In this document: positions 24,388-32,576 of the stretch, piece by piece
Layout of the letters: each line of letters begins with the position of its first letter
Numbering within the stretch: position 1 is the stretch's first letter
NCBI GenBank assembly: GCA_047619205.1
Contig: JBLHJR010000023.1
Location: forward strand, 1-43,364
Reading direction: 5' to 3'
Source: Endobugula sp047619205
GTDB lineage: Bacteria > Pseudomonadota > Gammaproteobacteria > Pseudomonadales > Cellvibrionaceae
DNA length: 43,364 bases
Notes under the pieces: model-generated
Database searches by the model: none
The model's input: the letters and a program-made list of their open reading frames with translations, nothing else
What the model was told of the DNA's origin: nothing
Program-made: the position numbers and the translations under genes

Positions 24388-25809
24388 ATGAGTGCAGAAT
24401 TAAAGATTGCCGAAAATTTCACCGACTACAAAGTAGCGGCCAGTACACCAGAACAGTTTCGTAAAGATGCTGAGTTTGGTCGTAAAGAAATTCAAATAGC
24501 AGAAAGCGAAATGCCAGCACTAATGGCATTACGTAAAAAGTATAAAGCTGAGCAGCCTTTAGCTGGTGCGAAGATTATGGGTTGTATCCATATGACCATC
24601 CAAACTGCGGTACTAATCGAAACACTAGTGGATTTAGGTGCAGAAGTGCGCTGGTCGTCTTGTAATATTTTCTCTACACAAGATCATGCAGCAGCTGCAG
24701 TCGCAGCGGCGGGCATTCCAGTATTTGCTTGGAAAGGCGAAACGGAAGAAGAGTTTTTGTGGTGTATCGAGCAAACCATTAAAGCAGAAGTGAATGGCGA
24801 TGCAGTATGGGATGCTAATATTATTCTTGATGATGGCGGCGATTTAACTGAAATGTGCCACAGTAAATATCCTGCAATGCTAGATATTATTCACGGTATC
24901 TCGGAAGAAACCACCACTGGCGTGCATCGTCTACAAGAAATGTTAGACAACGGTGAGTTAAAAATTCCTGCGATTAACGTTAACGATGCTGTAACCAAAT
25001 CAAAAAATGATAATAAATACGGCTGCCGTCATAGTCTAAGTGATGCGATTAAGCGTGGTACCGATCACTTATTAATGGGTAAAAAAGCCTTAGTAGTGGG
25101 TTACGGTGATGTAGGCAAAGGTTCTGCTGCGTCATTAAATCAAGAAGGTATGATTGTTAAGGTTTCAGAAGTCGACCCTATTTGCGCGATGCAAGCGTGT
25201 ATGGATGGTTTTGAAGTGGTTTCTCCTTATATCAATGGTGTGAACTTAGAAAACACAGAATGTATTAATGCTGATTTGCTGGGTAAAACAGACTTGATCG
25301 TTACCACTACCGGTAATGCAAATGTATGCGATAAGTTTATGTTAGCTGCATTAAAGCCAGGTGCAGTAGTGTGTAATATTGGTCACTTCGATAATGAAAT
25401 TGATACAGCATTCATGCGTGAAAACTGGGAGTGGGATGAGATCAAAGCACAGGTACATAAGATCAAGCGTAGCGATACCGAAGGCGACTATTTGATTCTA
25501 TTGTCTGAAGGCCGCTTAGTAAACTTAGGTAATGCAACGGGTCACCCATCACGTATTATGGATGGTTCTTTTGCTAACCAAGTATTGGCGCAAATGTATT
25601 TATACGCAGCCAAATTTGCTGATCTTCCTGCGGAAGAAAAAGCCAGCAACCTTTATCTTAAAGTATTGCCGAAAAAGTTAGATGAAGAAGTGGCAGCAGA
25701 TATGGTAGCAGGTTTTGGTGGAGTTCTTACTCAGCTAACAACCTATCAAGCGGACTATATTAAAGTTGATGTGGCAGGGCCGTTTAAACCTGAAACATAT
25801 AAGTACTAA
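24388..25809 (+). CDS. ahcY: S-adenosylhomocysteine hydrolase
   Basis: A 473-residue NAD-dependent enzyme that splits SAH into adenosine and homocysteine and so relieves methyltransferase inhibition. Motifs: CIHMTIQTAVLIETL, SSCNIFSTQDHAAAA, KSKNDNKYGCRHSL, the Rossmann GYGDVGKGSA (residues 238-247), NIGHFDNEID, and the C-terminal YKY lid residues. The roughly 40-residue insertion around EQTIKAEVNGDAVWD is normal for many bacterial enzymes. CAGAGG precedes the ATG. Its presence means SAH is recycled by the one-step route rather than by Pfs/LuxS. Confidence 0.97.
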   Translation: MSAELKIAENFTDYKVAASTPEQFRKDAEFGRKEIQIAESEMPALMALRKKYKAEQPLAGAKIMGCIHMTIQTAVLIETLVDLGAEVRWSSCNIFSTQDHAAAAVAAAGIPVFAWKGETEEEFLWCIEQTIKAEVNGDAVWDANIILDDGGDLTEMCHSKYPAMLDIIHGISEETTTGVHRLQEMLDNGELKIPAINVNDAVTKSKNDNKYGCRHSLSDAIKRGTDHLLMGKKALVVGYGDVGKGSAASLNQEGMIVKVSEVDPICAMQACMDGFEVVSPYINGVNLENTECINADLLGKTDLIVTTTGNANVCDKFMLAALKPGAVVCNIGHFDNEIDTAFMRENWEWDEIKAQVHKIKRSDTEGDYLILLSEGRLVNLGNATGHPSRIMDGSFANQVLAQMYLYAAKFADLPAEEKASNLYLKVLPKKLDEEVAADMVAGFGGVLTQLTTYQADYIKVDVAGPFKPETYKY

Positions 25810-25827
25810 TATACGTACTAAGAAAAA

Positions 25828-25904
25828 GCGTTAGATGTGAGATGGTAGACGTGAGACGCTTTCGCCGTATGCGGCGAAAGCGTCTCAAGTTGGACGTCTA
25901 ACGC
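25828..25904. repeat. Intergenic palindromic repeat, copy D (ahcY-metF)
   Basis: Outer arms gcgttaga and tctaacgc frame a long stem. Its centre is a perfect 15-bp stem gagacgctttcgccg/cggcgaaagcgtctc with a tatg loop (25853-25886). The right arm cgtctcaagttggacgtcta matches the family core. This is the most stable copy. It ends 18 nt before metF. Confidence 0.85.
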
Positions 25905-25919
25905 TATCCAAAGGATAGC
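25903..25919 (+). promoter_or_regulatory. Hairpin enclosing the metF ribosome-binding site
   Basis: gctatcc-aaa-ggatagc is a perfect 7-bp stem whose loop and 3' arm contain AAAGGA, the metF Shine-Dalgarno sequence. It ends three bases before the ATG at 25923 and abuts repeat D. It should hinder ribosome entry unless opened, so translational control or coupling to ahcY is possible. Confidence 0.6.
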
Positions 25920-25922
25920 AAC

Positions 25923-26762
25923 ATGACCGATAGTGAATTCCGCTTAAGCTTTGAATTTTTTCCGCCTAAAACCGATGCGGGTAGAGATAAGCTTATCAAT
26001 GTGCGTAACGAATTAGCGACACTTTCGCCTGAGTTTTTTTCGATGACTTATGGTGCAGGTGGTTCTACTCGTGATAATACCAAAAATTTAGTCAATCAAT
26101 TTACCAGTGAAGGTTTTGCTACTGCACCCCATCTTTCCTTTGGGGGTGATACCGAAGAAGATATTGCCCAGTTACTCACTGAGTACAAAGCGGCGGGCGT
26201 TAATCGTATTGTAGCTTTGCGGGGCGATATGCCATCGGGTATGGGTGGTGCTTCACAAATGGTTTACGCCAATGAATTGGTGGCGTTCATTCGGCAACAC
26301 TTCGCGGATCATTTCCACTTAGAAGTGGCCGCTTATCCTGAGATTCATCCAGAAGCCGAAAGCTATACTACTGATGTGCAGTACCTTAAAGGCAAGTTTG
26401 ATGCAGGTGCCAACAGTGCGATCACGCAATACTTCTTTAATTTGGATGCTTACTTCTTCTTTGCAGAGCAGTGCGATAAAGCCGGTATTAGTCAGCCGAT
26501 ATATCCAGGTATTATGCCGATTATTAACGTACAAAATTTAGTGCGCTTCAGTGGTGCTTGCGGTGCAGAAATTCCTCGCTGGTTACGTAAAGCATTAGAA
26601 GCTTACGGAGATGATCAAGCCAGTATGCAGGCATTTGGTATCGATATGGTCACGGAGCTTTGCGAAGGTTTGATGGAAAACGGTGTGCCAGGCTTACATT
26701 TCTACACCATGAATCAAATTCAGCCAGTGAAGGCCATTGTACAGAACCTTGGGCTGAATTAA
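25923..26762 (+). CDS. metF: 5,10-methylenetetrahydrofolate reductase
   Basis: A 279-residue FAD enzyme that makes 5-methyltetrahydrofolate, the methyl donor for methionine synthesis. The catalytic glutamate is E11 in FEFFPPKT. FAD/folate-site motifs are SMTYGAGGSTRD, IVALRGDMP, VAAYPEIHPEA, GANSAITQYFF and YPGIMPI, ending GVPGLHFYTMNQ. It is slightly shorter than the E. coli enzyme (296) at the N-terminus. No methionine synthase gene lies in the window. Its ribosome-binding site sits in a hairpin, and repeat copies flank it on both sides. Confidence 0.96.
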   Translation: MTDSEFRLSFEFFPPKTDAGRDKLINVRNELATLSPEFFSMTYGAGGSTRDNTKNLVNQFTSEGFATAPHLSFGGDTEEDIAQLLTEYKAAGVNRIVALRGDMPSGMGGASQMVYANELVAFIRQHFADHFHLEVAAYPEIHPEAESYTTDVQYLKGKFDAGANSAITQYFFNLDAYFFFAEQCDKAGISQPIYPGIMPIINVQNLVRFSGACGAEIPRWLRKALEAYGDDQASMQAFGIDMVTELCEGLMENGVPGLHFYTMNQIQPVKAIVQNLGLN

Positions 26763-26852
26763 GTGAGGTGTGAGATACTAGGCCTTAGACACTTGGTTAT
26801 AGTCGTTGCACGACAACAACAAGTGCCTTTTGTCTTACAGTGGACGTCTTGC
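26763..26852. repeat. Intergenic palindromic repeat, copy E (metF-rsmE)
   Basis: The most diverged copy. The left arm is gtgaggtgtgagatac and then ccttagacacttg. The centre hairpin is gtcgt-tgc-acgac. The right arm contains caagtg and then gtcttacagtggacgtcttg. It starts one base past the metF stop and ends seven bases before the rsmE ATG, so the RNA structure would reach the ribosome-binding region. Confidence 0.55.
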
Positions 26853-26859
26853 ATTTAAT

Positions 26860-27624
26860 ATGCACATTCCTCGAATTTACGTTTCCCAGTCGCTCGTTGA
26901 AAATTCTACTATTGGATTAGAACCGGAGGCTGCGCATCATATAGCCAAGGTCTTGCGCATGAAGGTGGGGCGCCAACTCACCCTATTCAATGGTGAGGCG
27001 CTTAATGGTATCACCGTCGATGGCTGTTATGGTGAGTTCTCAGCGACCTTAGTTAGTGTGGATAAAAAAAAGGTGTCTGTTGAGCTGGGAAGCTTTATCG
27101 AACGGCAGACGGAGTCGCCATTAGCGATTGAGTTAGGTGCTTGTTTGATTAAAAACGACCGCATGGATTGGTTGTTACAGAAATCGGTGGAATTGGGCGT
27201 TAGCACTATTTTTCCTTTGTTTAGCGAGTTTACCGATGTAAAAATTGCTGAAGATCGTTTAGAGAAAAAAATGCAGCACTGGCAACGGATTATTATTAAC
27301 GCCTGTGAGCAATCAGGGCGGGTATTTATTCCGACGCTTCATGCCCCACAGAATATCCAATCATGGATTGCTTCCACTAATACCGAAAAAAAATATGTAT
27401 TGCACCCCTATATTGCTATTTCAAGCAGTGATACTGTCAATAGTGAGGCCCCAATCTCGGCAGCCTTACTAGTGGGGCCAGAGGGCGGCTTGGCAGAGCA
27501 TGAAGTAGAGTGTGCCACTAATCATAACTTCACTGGCTTAGTCTTAGGTAAGCGCATACTACGCGCCGAAACCGCACCTATCGCGGCATTAGCGCTATTA
27601 CAACATCTATTTGGCGATTTTTAG
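26860..27624 (+). CDS. rsmE: 16S rRNA (uracil1498-N3)-methyltransferase
   Basis: A 254-residue SPOUT-class methyltransferase that methylates N3 of U1498 in 16S rRNA using SAM. The N-terminal PUA-like part includes HHIAKVLRMKVGRQLTLFNG. The knotted C-terminal part has CLIKNDRMDWLLQKSVELGV, the SAM-loop LLVGPEGGLAEHE and LGKRILRAETAPIAAL. The start MHIPRIYVS at 26860 is chosen by family N-terminus; an ATG at 26806 would start within repeat E. No Shine-Dalgarno sequence is visible, and the repeat arm occupies that place. It ends the SAM-cycle gene run. Confidence 0.93.
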   Translation: MHIPRIYVSQSLVENSTIGLEPEAAHHIAKVLRMKVGRQLTLFNGEALNGITVDGCYGEFSATLVSVDKKKVSVELGSFIERQTESPLAIELGACLIKNDRMDWLLQKSVELGVSTIFPLFSEFTDVKIAEDRLEKKMQHWQRIIINACEQSGRVFIPTLHAPQNIQSWIASTNTEKKYVLHPYIAISSSDTVNSEAPISAALLVGPEGGLAEHEVECATNHNFTGLVLGKRILRAETAPIAALALLQHLFGDF

Positions 27625-27741
27625 CTTTTTCTAATTTGCAGACGATGTGGCATATTAAGGAATAATAGCTACACTAAAAAGTAGCATTGTTAGTAATATT
27701 TCCATTTTATTTTCTGCCGATGGCAGGAGAAGTTATTCCCT

Positions 27742-29049
27742 ATGGCGATTCAAAAATCAGCTTTAATGAAAAAACTGATTGTCACCATCTTTTCACTTTA
27801 TTTTATCTTGGCGGTGATTGTTTCGGCAGTGCATATCTTGTTCGAATATAATCATATTCGCAATCAAATCCGTTCGGATCTTCAGTCTATTTACACAAGC
27901 TCAGCAGATCCTTTAGCGACGGCAATCTGGAATTTCAATTCGGATCAAATTAATAATTTAGTTGATGGCTTGTTGACGCTAAATATTGTTTCTGGTGTTA
28001 AAGTTTATAAAAATGTAGATGAGTTAAATGTTAGTAAAGGTGATGTTCTCACGGACCTAGCTATTAACTTTGAAGGGCCTATTGTTTATAAAAGCAGTGG
28101 TAAGAGCCATCCTCTAGGCGCGCTTAAGTTTTATGCCAGCCAGAGTTTTGTGTTTGAGAGGATAAAAGTAAATGTTGTTTTTATTGTTATCAATGCTTTT
28201 ATTAAAACATTTTTTCTTTCAATTATTATTTTTATAGTGGGCAGGCGAATGATTGGTCGGCCCTTAGAAGAGCTTTCTGTATCAGTGAGTAGGTTAGATT
28301 TTGAAAACATGGACCACATTGAAAATAGTAAAATGATATTGAGCGAGGGTTTGCTCAGCAATCGAAATGAGTTAACGGATCTTATAGTGGCCTATAATAA
28401 AACCTTGGATAAACTCCTTAGTCGAACGCGACAGCGTGATGAGGCGAGAAGGAAGATTGAAGATAAAAATTTCAATCTTGAGAGGCTGGTAAATATAAAG
28501 ACATTAGCTTTGCAGGAAAAAGTCGATGAGCTTAATGGGTTAAATGAAAGGTTAGCAGTGTTGGCGAGCACAGACCCGTTGACAGAATTATTAAATCGGC
28601 GATATTTTTTTGAACGTGCAGACATAGAGTTGAGTCGTTTAAAAAGAAATGGAAAGCAGGCGGCGGTTTTAATTGTAGATGTTGATTTCTTTAAAAAAGT
28701 GAATGATCAATATGGCCATCCCGCAGGAGATCAAGTGCTTAAGGTTGTTGCGAATATTTTAAAGGCTAATGTGCGCCAACATGATCTGGTGGCAAGATTT
28801 GGCGGCGAAGAATTCGCTATTTTTTTAGCTGATGTTGAAATACAAAAGTCTGCTATCTTGGCTGAGAGGATGCGGGAAAAAATCGAAAGCGCAGTGATAC
28901 ATTATAAAAAAGAAAAAATTATGGTGACCGCATCTTTTGGTTTGTCTATGTTGGCTTCAGCCGCTCAAGACATTCATGTTGTTATCGATAGCGCAGACAA
29001 AATGCTATATAAGGCTAAGGCGAATGGGCGTAATAGAGTGGAATGTTGA
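27742..29049 (+). CDS. Membrane diguanylate cyclase (GGDEF)
   Basis: A 435-residue inner-membrane signalling protein. Transmembrane helices lie around residues 10-32 and 140-168, with a periplasmic sensor of about 110 residues between them. A HAMP-like/coiled linker (about 190-270) precedes the GGDEF domain. The active site is GGEEF at 354-358 and the inhibitory I-site RQHD is at 345-348, so both catalysis and product inhibition look intact. It should make cyclic di-GMP. GGAG precedes the ATG, and ctgcc-gat-ggcag overlaps that site as a small hairpin. Its stop lies four bases from that of the convergent metallophosphoesterase. Confidence 0.92.
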   Translation: MAIQKSALMKKLIVTIFSLYFILAVIVSAVHILFEYNHIRNQIRSDLQSIYTSSADPLATAIWNFNSDQINNLVDGLLTLNIVSGVKVYKNVDELNVSKGDVLTDLAINFEGPIVYKSSGKSHPLGALKFYASQSFVFERIKVNVVFIVINAFIKTFFLSIIIFIVGRRMIGRPLEELSVSVSRLDFENMDHIENSKMILSEGLLSNRNELTDLIVAYNKTLDKLLSRTRQRDEARRKIEDKNFNLERLVNIKTLALQEKVDELNGLNERLAVLASTDPLTELLNRRYFFERADIELSRLKRNGKQAAVLIVDVDFFKKVNDQYGHPAGDQVLKVVANILKANVRQHDLVARFGGEEFAIFLADVEIQKSAILAERMREKIESAVIHYKKEKIMVTASFGLSMLASAAQDIHVVIDSADKMLYKAKANGRNRVEC

Positions 29050-29052
29050 TTT

Positions 29053-29898
29053 TTATTTAATGAGAAAGTGTTGGTTTTTTAATGCTTTTCCGCGTTGTTT
29101 TTTTTCTTTTTCAGGCAGTACATCCATGCTTGGCCACAAGCCACTGAGCAGTGCCTCTGCGTAACTATTTTCCATGTCGGCTATTTGCATTTGTGTAAAA
29201 GATTGTTGGTAGTCGTACACTAACGGGCGTGTATCAATGCGCAGTTTTTCATCTTCGATGCGTAACACACTAAACCATGTGCGTGTTGTTCCATCATTAG
29301 CGGGCATGCCAATAGCGCCGGAATTGTGCCATGTTTTTTTATCGATGACTTTTGTAAAAGGCAATCCGCAATGGCCGCCAATAATTAATGAGGCATGGCT
29401 TAGTGCGAATTCGCTACGAAATATCCTTTGGTCAGTGGATGAAAAAATAAATTGATTAATGGATGAAACACTGCCGTGAACTACTTGTGCTGATATACCA
29501 TTAAAATCAAACTGTATGCTGCGCGGTAAAGAGGCAAACCATTCGCGATGAACGGGTTCCAGTTGTTGATTGGCGAACTGAAACCATTGAGTCGAGAGTA
29601 GATCGCAGCTTGTGCCAGCTTCGAAACCACAGCCACAATCCGCTGCGCTGCGGGCAAAAGATTCTTCACAGTTCCCCATTAAACAAAGAATCCCCCAGTC
29701 GCGAATAAAGTCGACGCTGGCTTTAGCTTGTGCGCAATAAGCAACGATGTCGCCAGTACAAATACAGTTCTCGGGAGGGATGAATAAGCGTTCAGCTTCT
29801 TCCCGCATGGCTTGTAAAGCTTGAAGGTTAGAATAGGGGCCACCGAAAACTAACAGTGGCCCGGATATGCCCCCTAGGCATAAAGTGACGTCAGTCAT
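29053..29898 (-). CDS. Metallophosphoesterase-like protein with altered metal motifs
   Basis: A 281-residue cytosolic protein of calcineurin-like phosphoesterase layout. Where the fold usually has DxHGN it has FGGPYSNL (18-25). GD (49-50) is kept. The usual GNH(D/E) is GNCEE (75-79). A CGC motif follows at 88-90. VVHG (H141) is kept. The usual GHTH is GGHCG (174-178), and WHNSGAIGMP (190-199) follows. I recall bacterial proteins of this pattern, so it is a subfamily and not decay. The start at 29898 overlaps the symporter stop by eight bases, indicating translational coupling; an ATG at 29994 would lie inside the symporter. Substrate unknown. Confidence 0.75.
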   Translation of the reverse strand: MTDVTLCLGGISGPLLVFGGPYSNLQALQAMREEAERLFIPPENCICTGDIVAYCAQAKASVDFIRDWGILCLMGNCEESFARSAADCGCGFEAGTSCDLLSTQWFQFANQQLEPVHREWFASLPRSIQFDFNGISAQVVHGSVSSINQFIFSSTDQRIFRSEFALSHASLIIGGHCGLPFTKVIDKKTWHNSGAIGMPANDGTTRTWFSVLRIEDEKLRIDTRPLVYDYQQSFTQMQIADMENSYAEALLSGLWPSMDVLPEKEKKQRGKALKNQHFLIK

Positions 29899-31318
29899 CT
29901 TGTTTTTTTTGTCCAAGGTAGAAGCTGACGCAGCCAACCACAAGAATACTGATACAAATAATGAGCAGTTTAGAATACTTGTGAGAATAGCCAAATAAGG
30001 GTTGTAATAAATCGGTATGCCCAGAGCTTTCTAGCATATACAGTAAGCCACCCGCTAATGCAGTAATAAAACTAAGGACTAATGGCCAAAGCTGTGTGCG
30101 CTGCTTGCCCCAGATGTTAAAGAAAATAACCGGTGCTAAAAACATCGAAACGGTGCCGCTAACGGCAACAGCAGCGAATAAATCTTTACTGCCGAAAAAT
30201 AAGAATACACTGCCACCCATTAAAAAAATGAGCATGACCCAGCGACCATTGGTGGGTGTGGGTTTGATAATGTTCATATCAACAGCCACCAGTTTTGAGG
30301 CGCTAGAAAAGGTGGAGTCTAAGGTAGATACGGCAGAGATAACCAAGGCAACATTAAAGATAATCATGCACGGTTCGCCAAATAGACGGGTTAAGGTGCT
30401 TATTAATACTTCGCCGTCGGCCTTTAGCACGCCGGCAAATACACCGAGTAAAGCAAATACGAAAATACAAACGATTGAAATGGCGGCCGCATAGTTAAAC
30501 GATTTTCGCGTGGTTTCTCTATCGGCTAAAAATCCACGATCCATCATTACTGGGTCGTGTAATGGGTAACTCCAGACCTGTAAAAAAGCCACTGCTAATA
30601 ATACCCAGCCAGGGCTTTGAATGTCGGGGGATGAAAGAATCACTTGAGTGAAAGAAAAATCATTATGAAATAGCATAATGGCAAATAGCATAGCCAGCGC
30701 AAGAATAACTAAAATGGCTTGCAAAACATCAGTGCGCAGTGAGGCGCGCAATCCTCCCAGTGTAGAATATAGAAAGGTAATGATAGCAATGGTAATTACG
30801 GCAATTGCAGCGGTATAGTCAATCGGTGTGTTGCCGCCGTAGAAAAGGTTATCAATAATGAGGTTAAGATATTCTACTTGCTGGGTGACACCAAAGGCTA
30901 AAATAACAACCAGTAAGTTAGAGAAAACTTCACTTAATAAGCGCAAGGCAATAACTAGGTTATAGCACTGGTTGCCGACGACACCAAATTGCTCGTGCAT
31001 AAAACGTTGAATGTTGTGTTTGCCATGTGTAAAGCGCAAGTGGTCAATAATGGCTCCGCCAGTAAGGAAGCTCACATAATAGGCAGCGTAGGCGAGTGCG
31101 CCGGCAATACCGTAGTAGTAGCCAAGAATAGCGGCAGTCAGCAGTGAGCGTGCAAAAATCCAAGTAGTTACTTGAGATAGCACCAGTGTCCACAAGCTTG
31201 GCGCATCACCTGATGCAGATAAGCCTTTAAAAAACCCATCGGCTGTTTGCACACGAGGGCTGAGGGCAAAAGAAATGATGGCAATGACAAGTAATATAGC
31301 GATCAGGGTATACAGCAT
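29891..31318 (-). CDS. Sodium:solute symporter family protein
   Basis: A 475-residue membrane protein with about thirteen helices. SSS-family signatures are LYSTLGGLRASLRTDVLQ in the middle and VISAVSTLDSTFSSASKLVAVD later; the latter carries the Na2-site serines/threonines. It should take up a small solute with sodium; the substrate cannot be told. Its gene overlaps the metallophosphoesterase gene by eight bases, so the two products may act on the same compound or control each other. A MITE-like element lies 36 nt upstream of its ATG. Confidence 0.88.
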   Translation of the reverse strand: MLYTLIAILLVIAIISFALSPRVQTADGFFKGLSASGDAPSLWTLVLSQVTTWIFARSLLTAAILGYYYGIAGALAYAAYYVSFLTGGAIIDHLRFTHGKHNIQRFMHEQFGVVGNQCYNLVIALRLLSEVFSNLLVVILAFGVTQQVEYLNLIIDNLFYGGNTPIDYTAAIAVITIAIITFLYSTLGGLRASLRTDVLQAILVILALAMLFAIMLFHNDFSFTQVILSSPDIQSPGWVLLAVAFLQVWSYPLHDPVMMDRGFLADRETTRKSFNYAAAISIVCIFVFALLGVFAGVLKADGEVLISTLTRLFGEPCMIIFNVALVISAVSTLDSTFSSASKLVAVDMNIIKPTPTNGRWVMLIFLMGGSVFLFFGSKDLFAAVAVSGTVSMFLAPVIFFNIWGKQRTQLWPLVLSFITALAGGLLYMLESSGHTDLLQPLFGYSHKYSKLLIICISILVVGCVSFYLGQKKQDD

Positions 31319-31354
31319 AGAAACCTTATTATTTTTTGTGGGGCGTTAACGAAT

Positions 31355-31587
31355 TGAGACCTTTGCACGAAAGCCATTTTGCTCCCATGCCGCGTTTACC
31401 CCTCAAGGGGGCACCGAGGAAAAGCGTACTCAAGCGGTCATTTATACACATAAACTCCCTCTTTGGACTAGCGCCTTCCTTGGCGCTAGGACTACGACCA
31501 GCAAAGCTGCCTAAATCTGTTCCTACAGATTTATCGTGAGTTTTTGCCTTGCCTGAAAGCAAAATCATCTTCCGTGCAAAGGTCTCA
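31355..31587. mobile_element. 233-bp MITE-like element with internal hairpins
   Basis: The ends tgagacctttgcacgaaagc (from 31355) and their inverse tccgtgcaaaggtctca (to 31587) match over about 28 bases with a few changes. The interior has no transposase. It contains a stem ctagcgcc-ttcctt-ggcgctag (31468-31489) and a stem taaatctgt-tcct-acagattta (31512-31533). GAGACCTTTGCAC resembles IS5-type terminal repeats in my memory. Two ORFs spanning it (31329-31568 and 31336-31539) are structure artefacts. 31588-31780 holds no gene, only the leader of the next one. Confidence 0.75.
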
Positions 31588-31780
31588 AATTATTTTATAG
31601 CTAAATAGTCGAGTTAACAGCGAATCCTTGTTATTCTGCAGCAATATCAACACTATTACCATTGCGTTGTAAGTGTTTAGCTTAATAGGCGTGTTTTTCT
31701 CATTGGTCACTAAATGCTCTCAACTTAGATGATAAAACGCATAAAAGTTCCTTTTTATTCATGCAGGTAAATTATTCACT

Positions 31781-32404
31781 ATGATTATCGACTTTCAGCA
31801 ACAGCAGGCACTCACTTGCTACCATTTATTGACGCAAACCGTGACTCCTCGCCCGATTGCATGGGTGTTATCAGAGAATGATGTAACGGGATCTGATGCA
31901 GATCGGTTCAATTTAGCGCCATTTTCCTTTTTTAATGCCGTCTGTTCTGAACCACCGCTATTAATGTTATCTATTGGTAAAAAACCCGATGGCGGTCTTA
32001 AAGATACTCGGCGTAACTTATTGAGTGGGCGTGAGTTTGTGATACATATTACCAGCCTTGAACAAGCTCAAGCGGTGAATATTAGTGCAGCAGTACTTCA
32101 TTATGGTGATTCAGAGGTCACGGCGGGGCAGCTTGAATTAACGGAGTTTCCCAATTGTCCTTTGCCGCGCTTAAAAGATTGCCATGTGGCTTATCATTGC
32201 AAACTCTACGATGCGCATGAAATTGGGCCTAATCAACAGTCGGTTATTTATGCAGAAGTTTTGCAGCTTTATTTAAACGATGATGTCGCGGAAAAGGTGG
32301 GCGATCGTTATATTGTTGATGCAGAAAAATTAAACCCTCTGGCGCGTTTAGGTGGGGCGGCCTACGCAGAACTGGGTAAGGTGTTTACGCTACAGCGGCC
32401 CTAA
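31781..32404 (+). CDS. Flavin reductase-like FMN-binding protein
   Basis: A 207-residue protein of the flavin-reductase-like/DIM6-NTAB split-barrel family. Typical stretches are TQTVTPRPIAWVLS, FNLAPFSFFNAVCSEPPLLMLSI, KDTRRNLLSGREFVIHI and LARLGGAAYAELG. Members bind FMN and reduce flavin, or work as the flavin-supplying partner of a monooxygenase. No partner oxygenase is adjacent. The Shine-Dalgarno sequence is weak (gcaggt far upstream). A small hairpin gtgtg-ttgt-cacac followed by tctttt lies in the gap after it (about 32492-32510) and could terminate it. Confidence 0.85.
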   Translation: MIIDFQQQQALTCYHLLTQTVTPRPIAWVLSENDVTGSDADRFNLAPFSFFNAVCSEPPLLMLSIGKKPDGGLKDTRRNLLSGREFVIHITSLEQAQAVNISAAVLHYGDSEVTAGQLELTEFPNCPLPRLKDCHVAYHCKLYDAHEIGPNQQSVIYAEVLQLYLNDDVAEKVGDRYIVDAEKLNPLARLGGAAYAELGKVFTLQRP

Positions 32405-32525
32405 GTTCAATCGAGTGCAGTAGAGTTAATTGTGTGATTTGTTAGCCATAAAGCGCTTCCATAAGACCTAATAAAGCTGGATGATTACGTGTGTTGTCAC
32501 ACTCTTTTAATAATAAAATAAAGCT

Positions 32526-32553
32526 ACCTCTAAGTAGAGTCGTATTTAGAGGT
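32526..32553 (+). other. Stem-loop in the leader of the unknown membrane protein gene
   Basis: acctctaa (32526-32533) pairs perfectly with ttagaggt (32546-32553) around a twelve-base loop. It ends 23 nt before the GTG start and just before the GGAG ribosome-binding site. A possible leader control element; low certainty. Confidence 0.35.
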
Positions 32554-32576
32554 GGCCGGCTAGTCGGAGAAAAGAT

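Noticed and set aside
31329..31568. Overlapping ORFs of 79 and 67 codons on both strands
   Set aside because: They lie inside the inverted-repeat element, are compositionally odd, and have no ribosome-binding sites.
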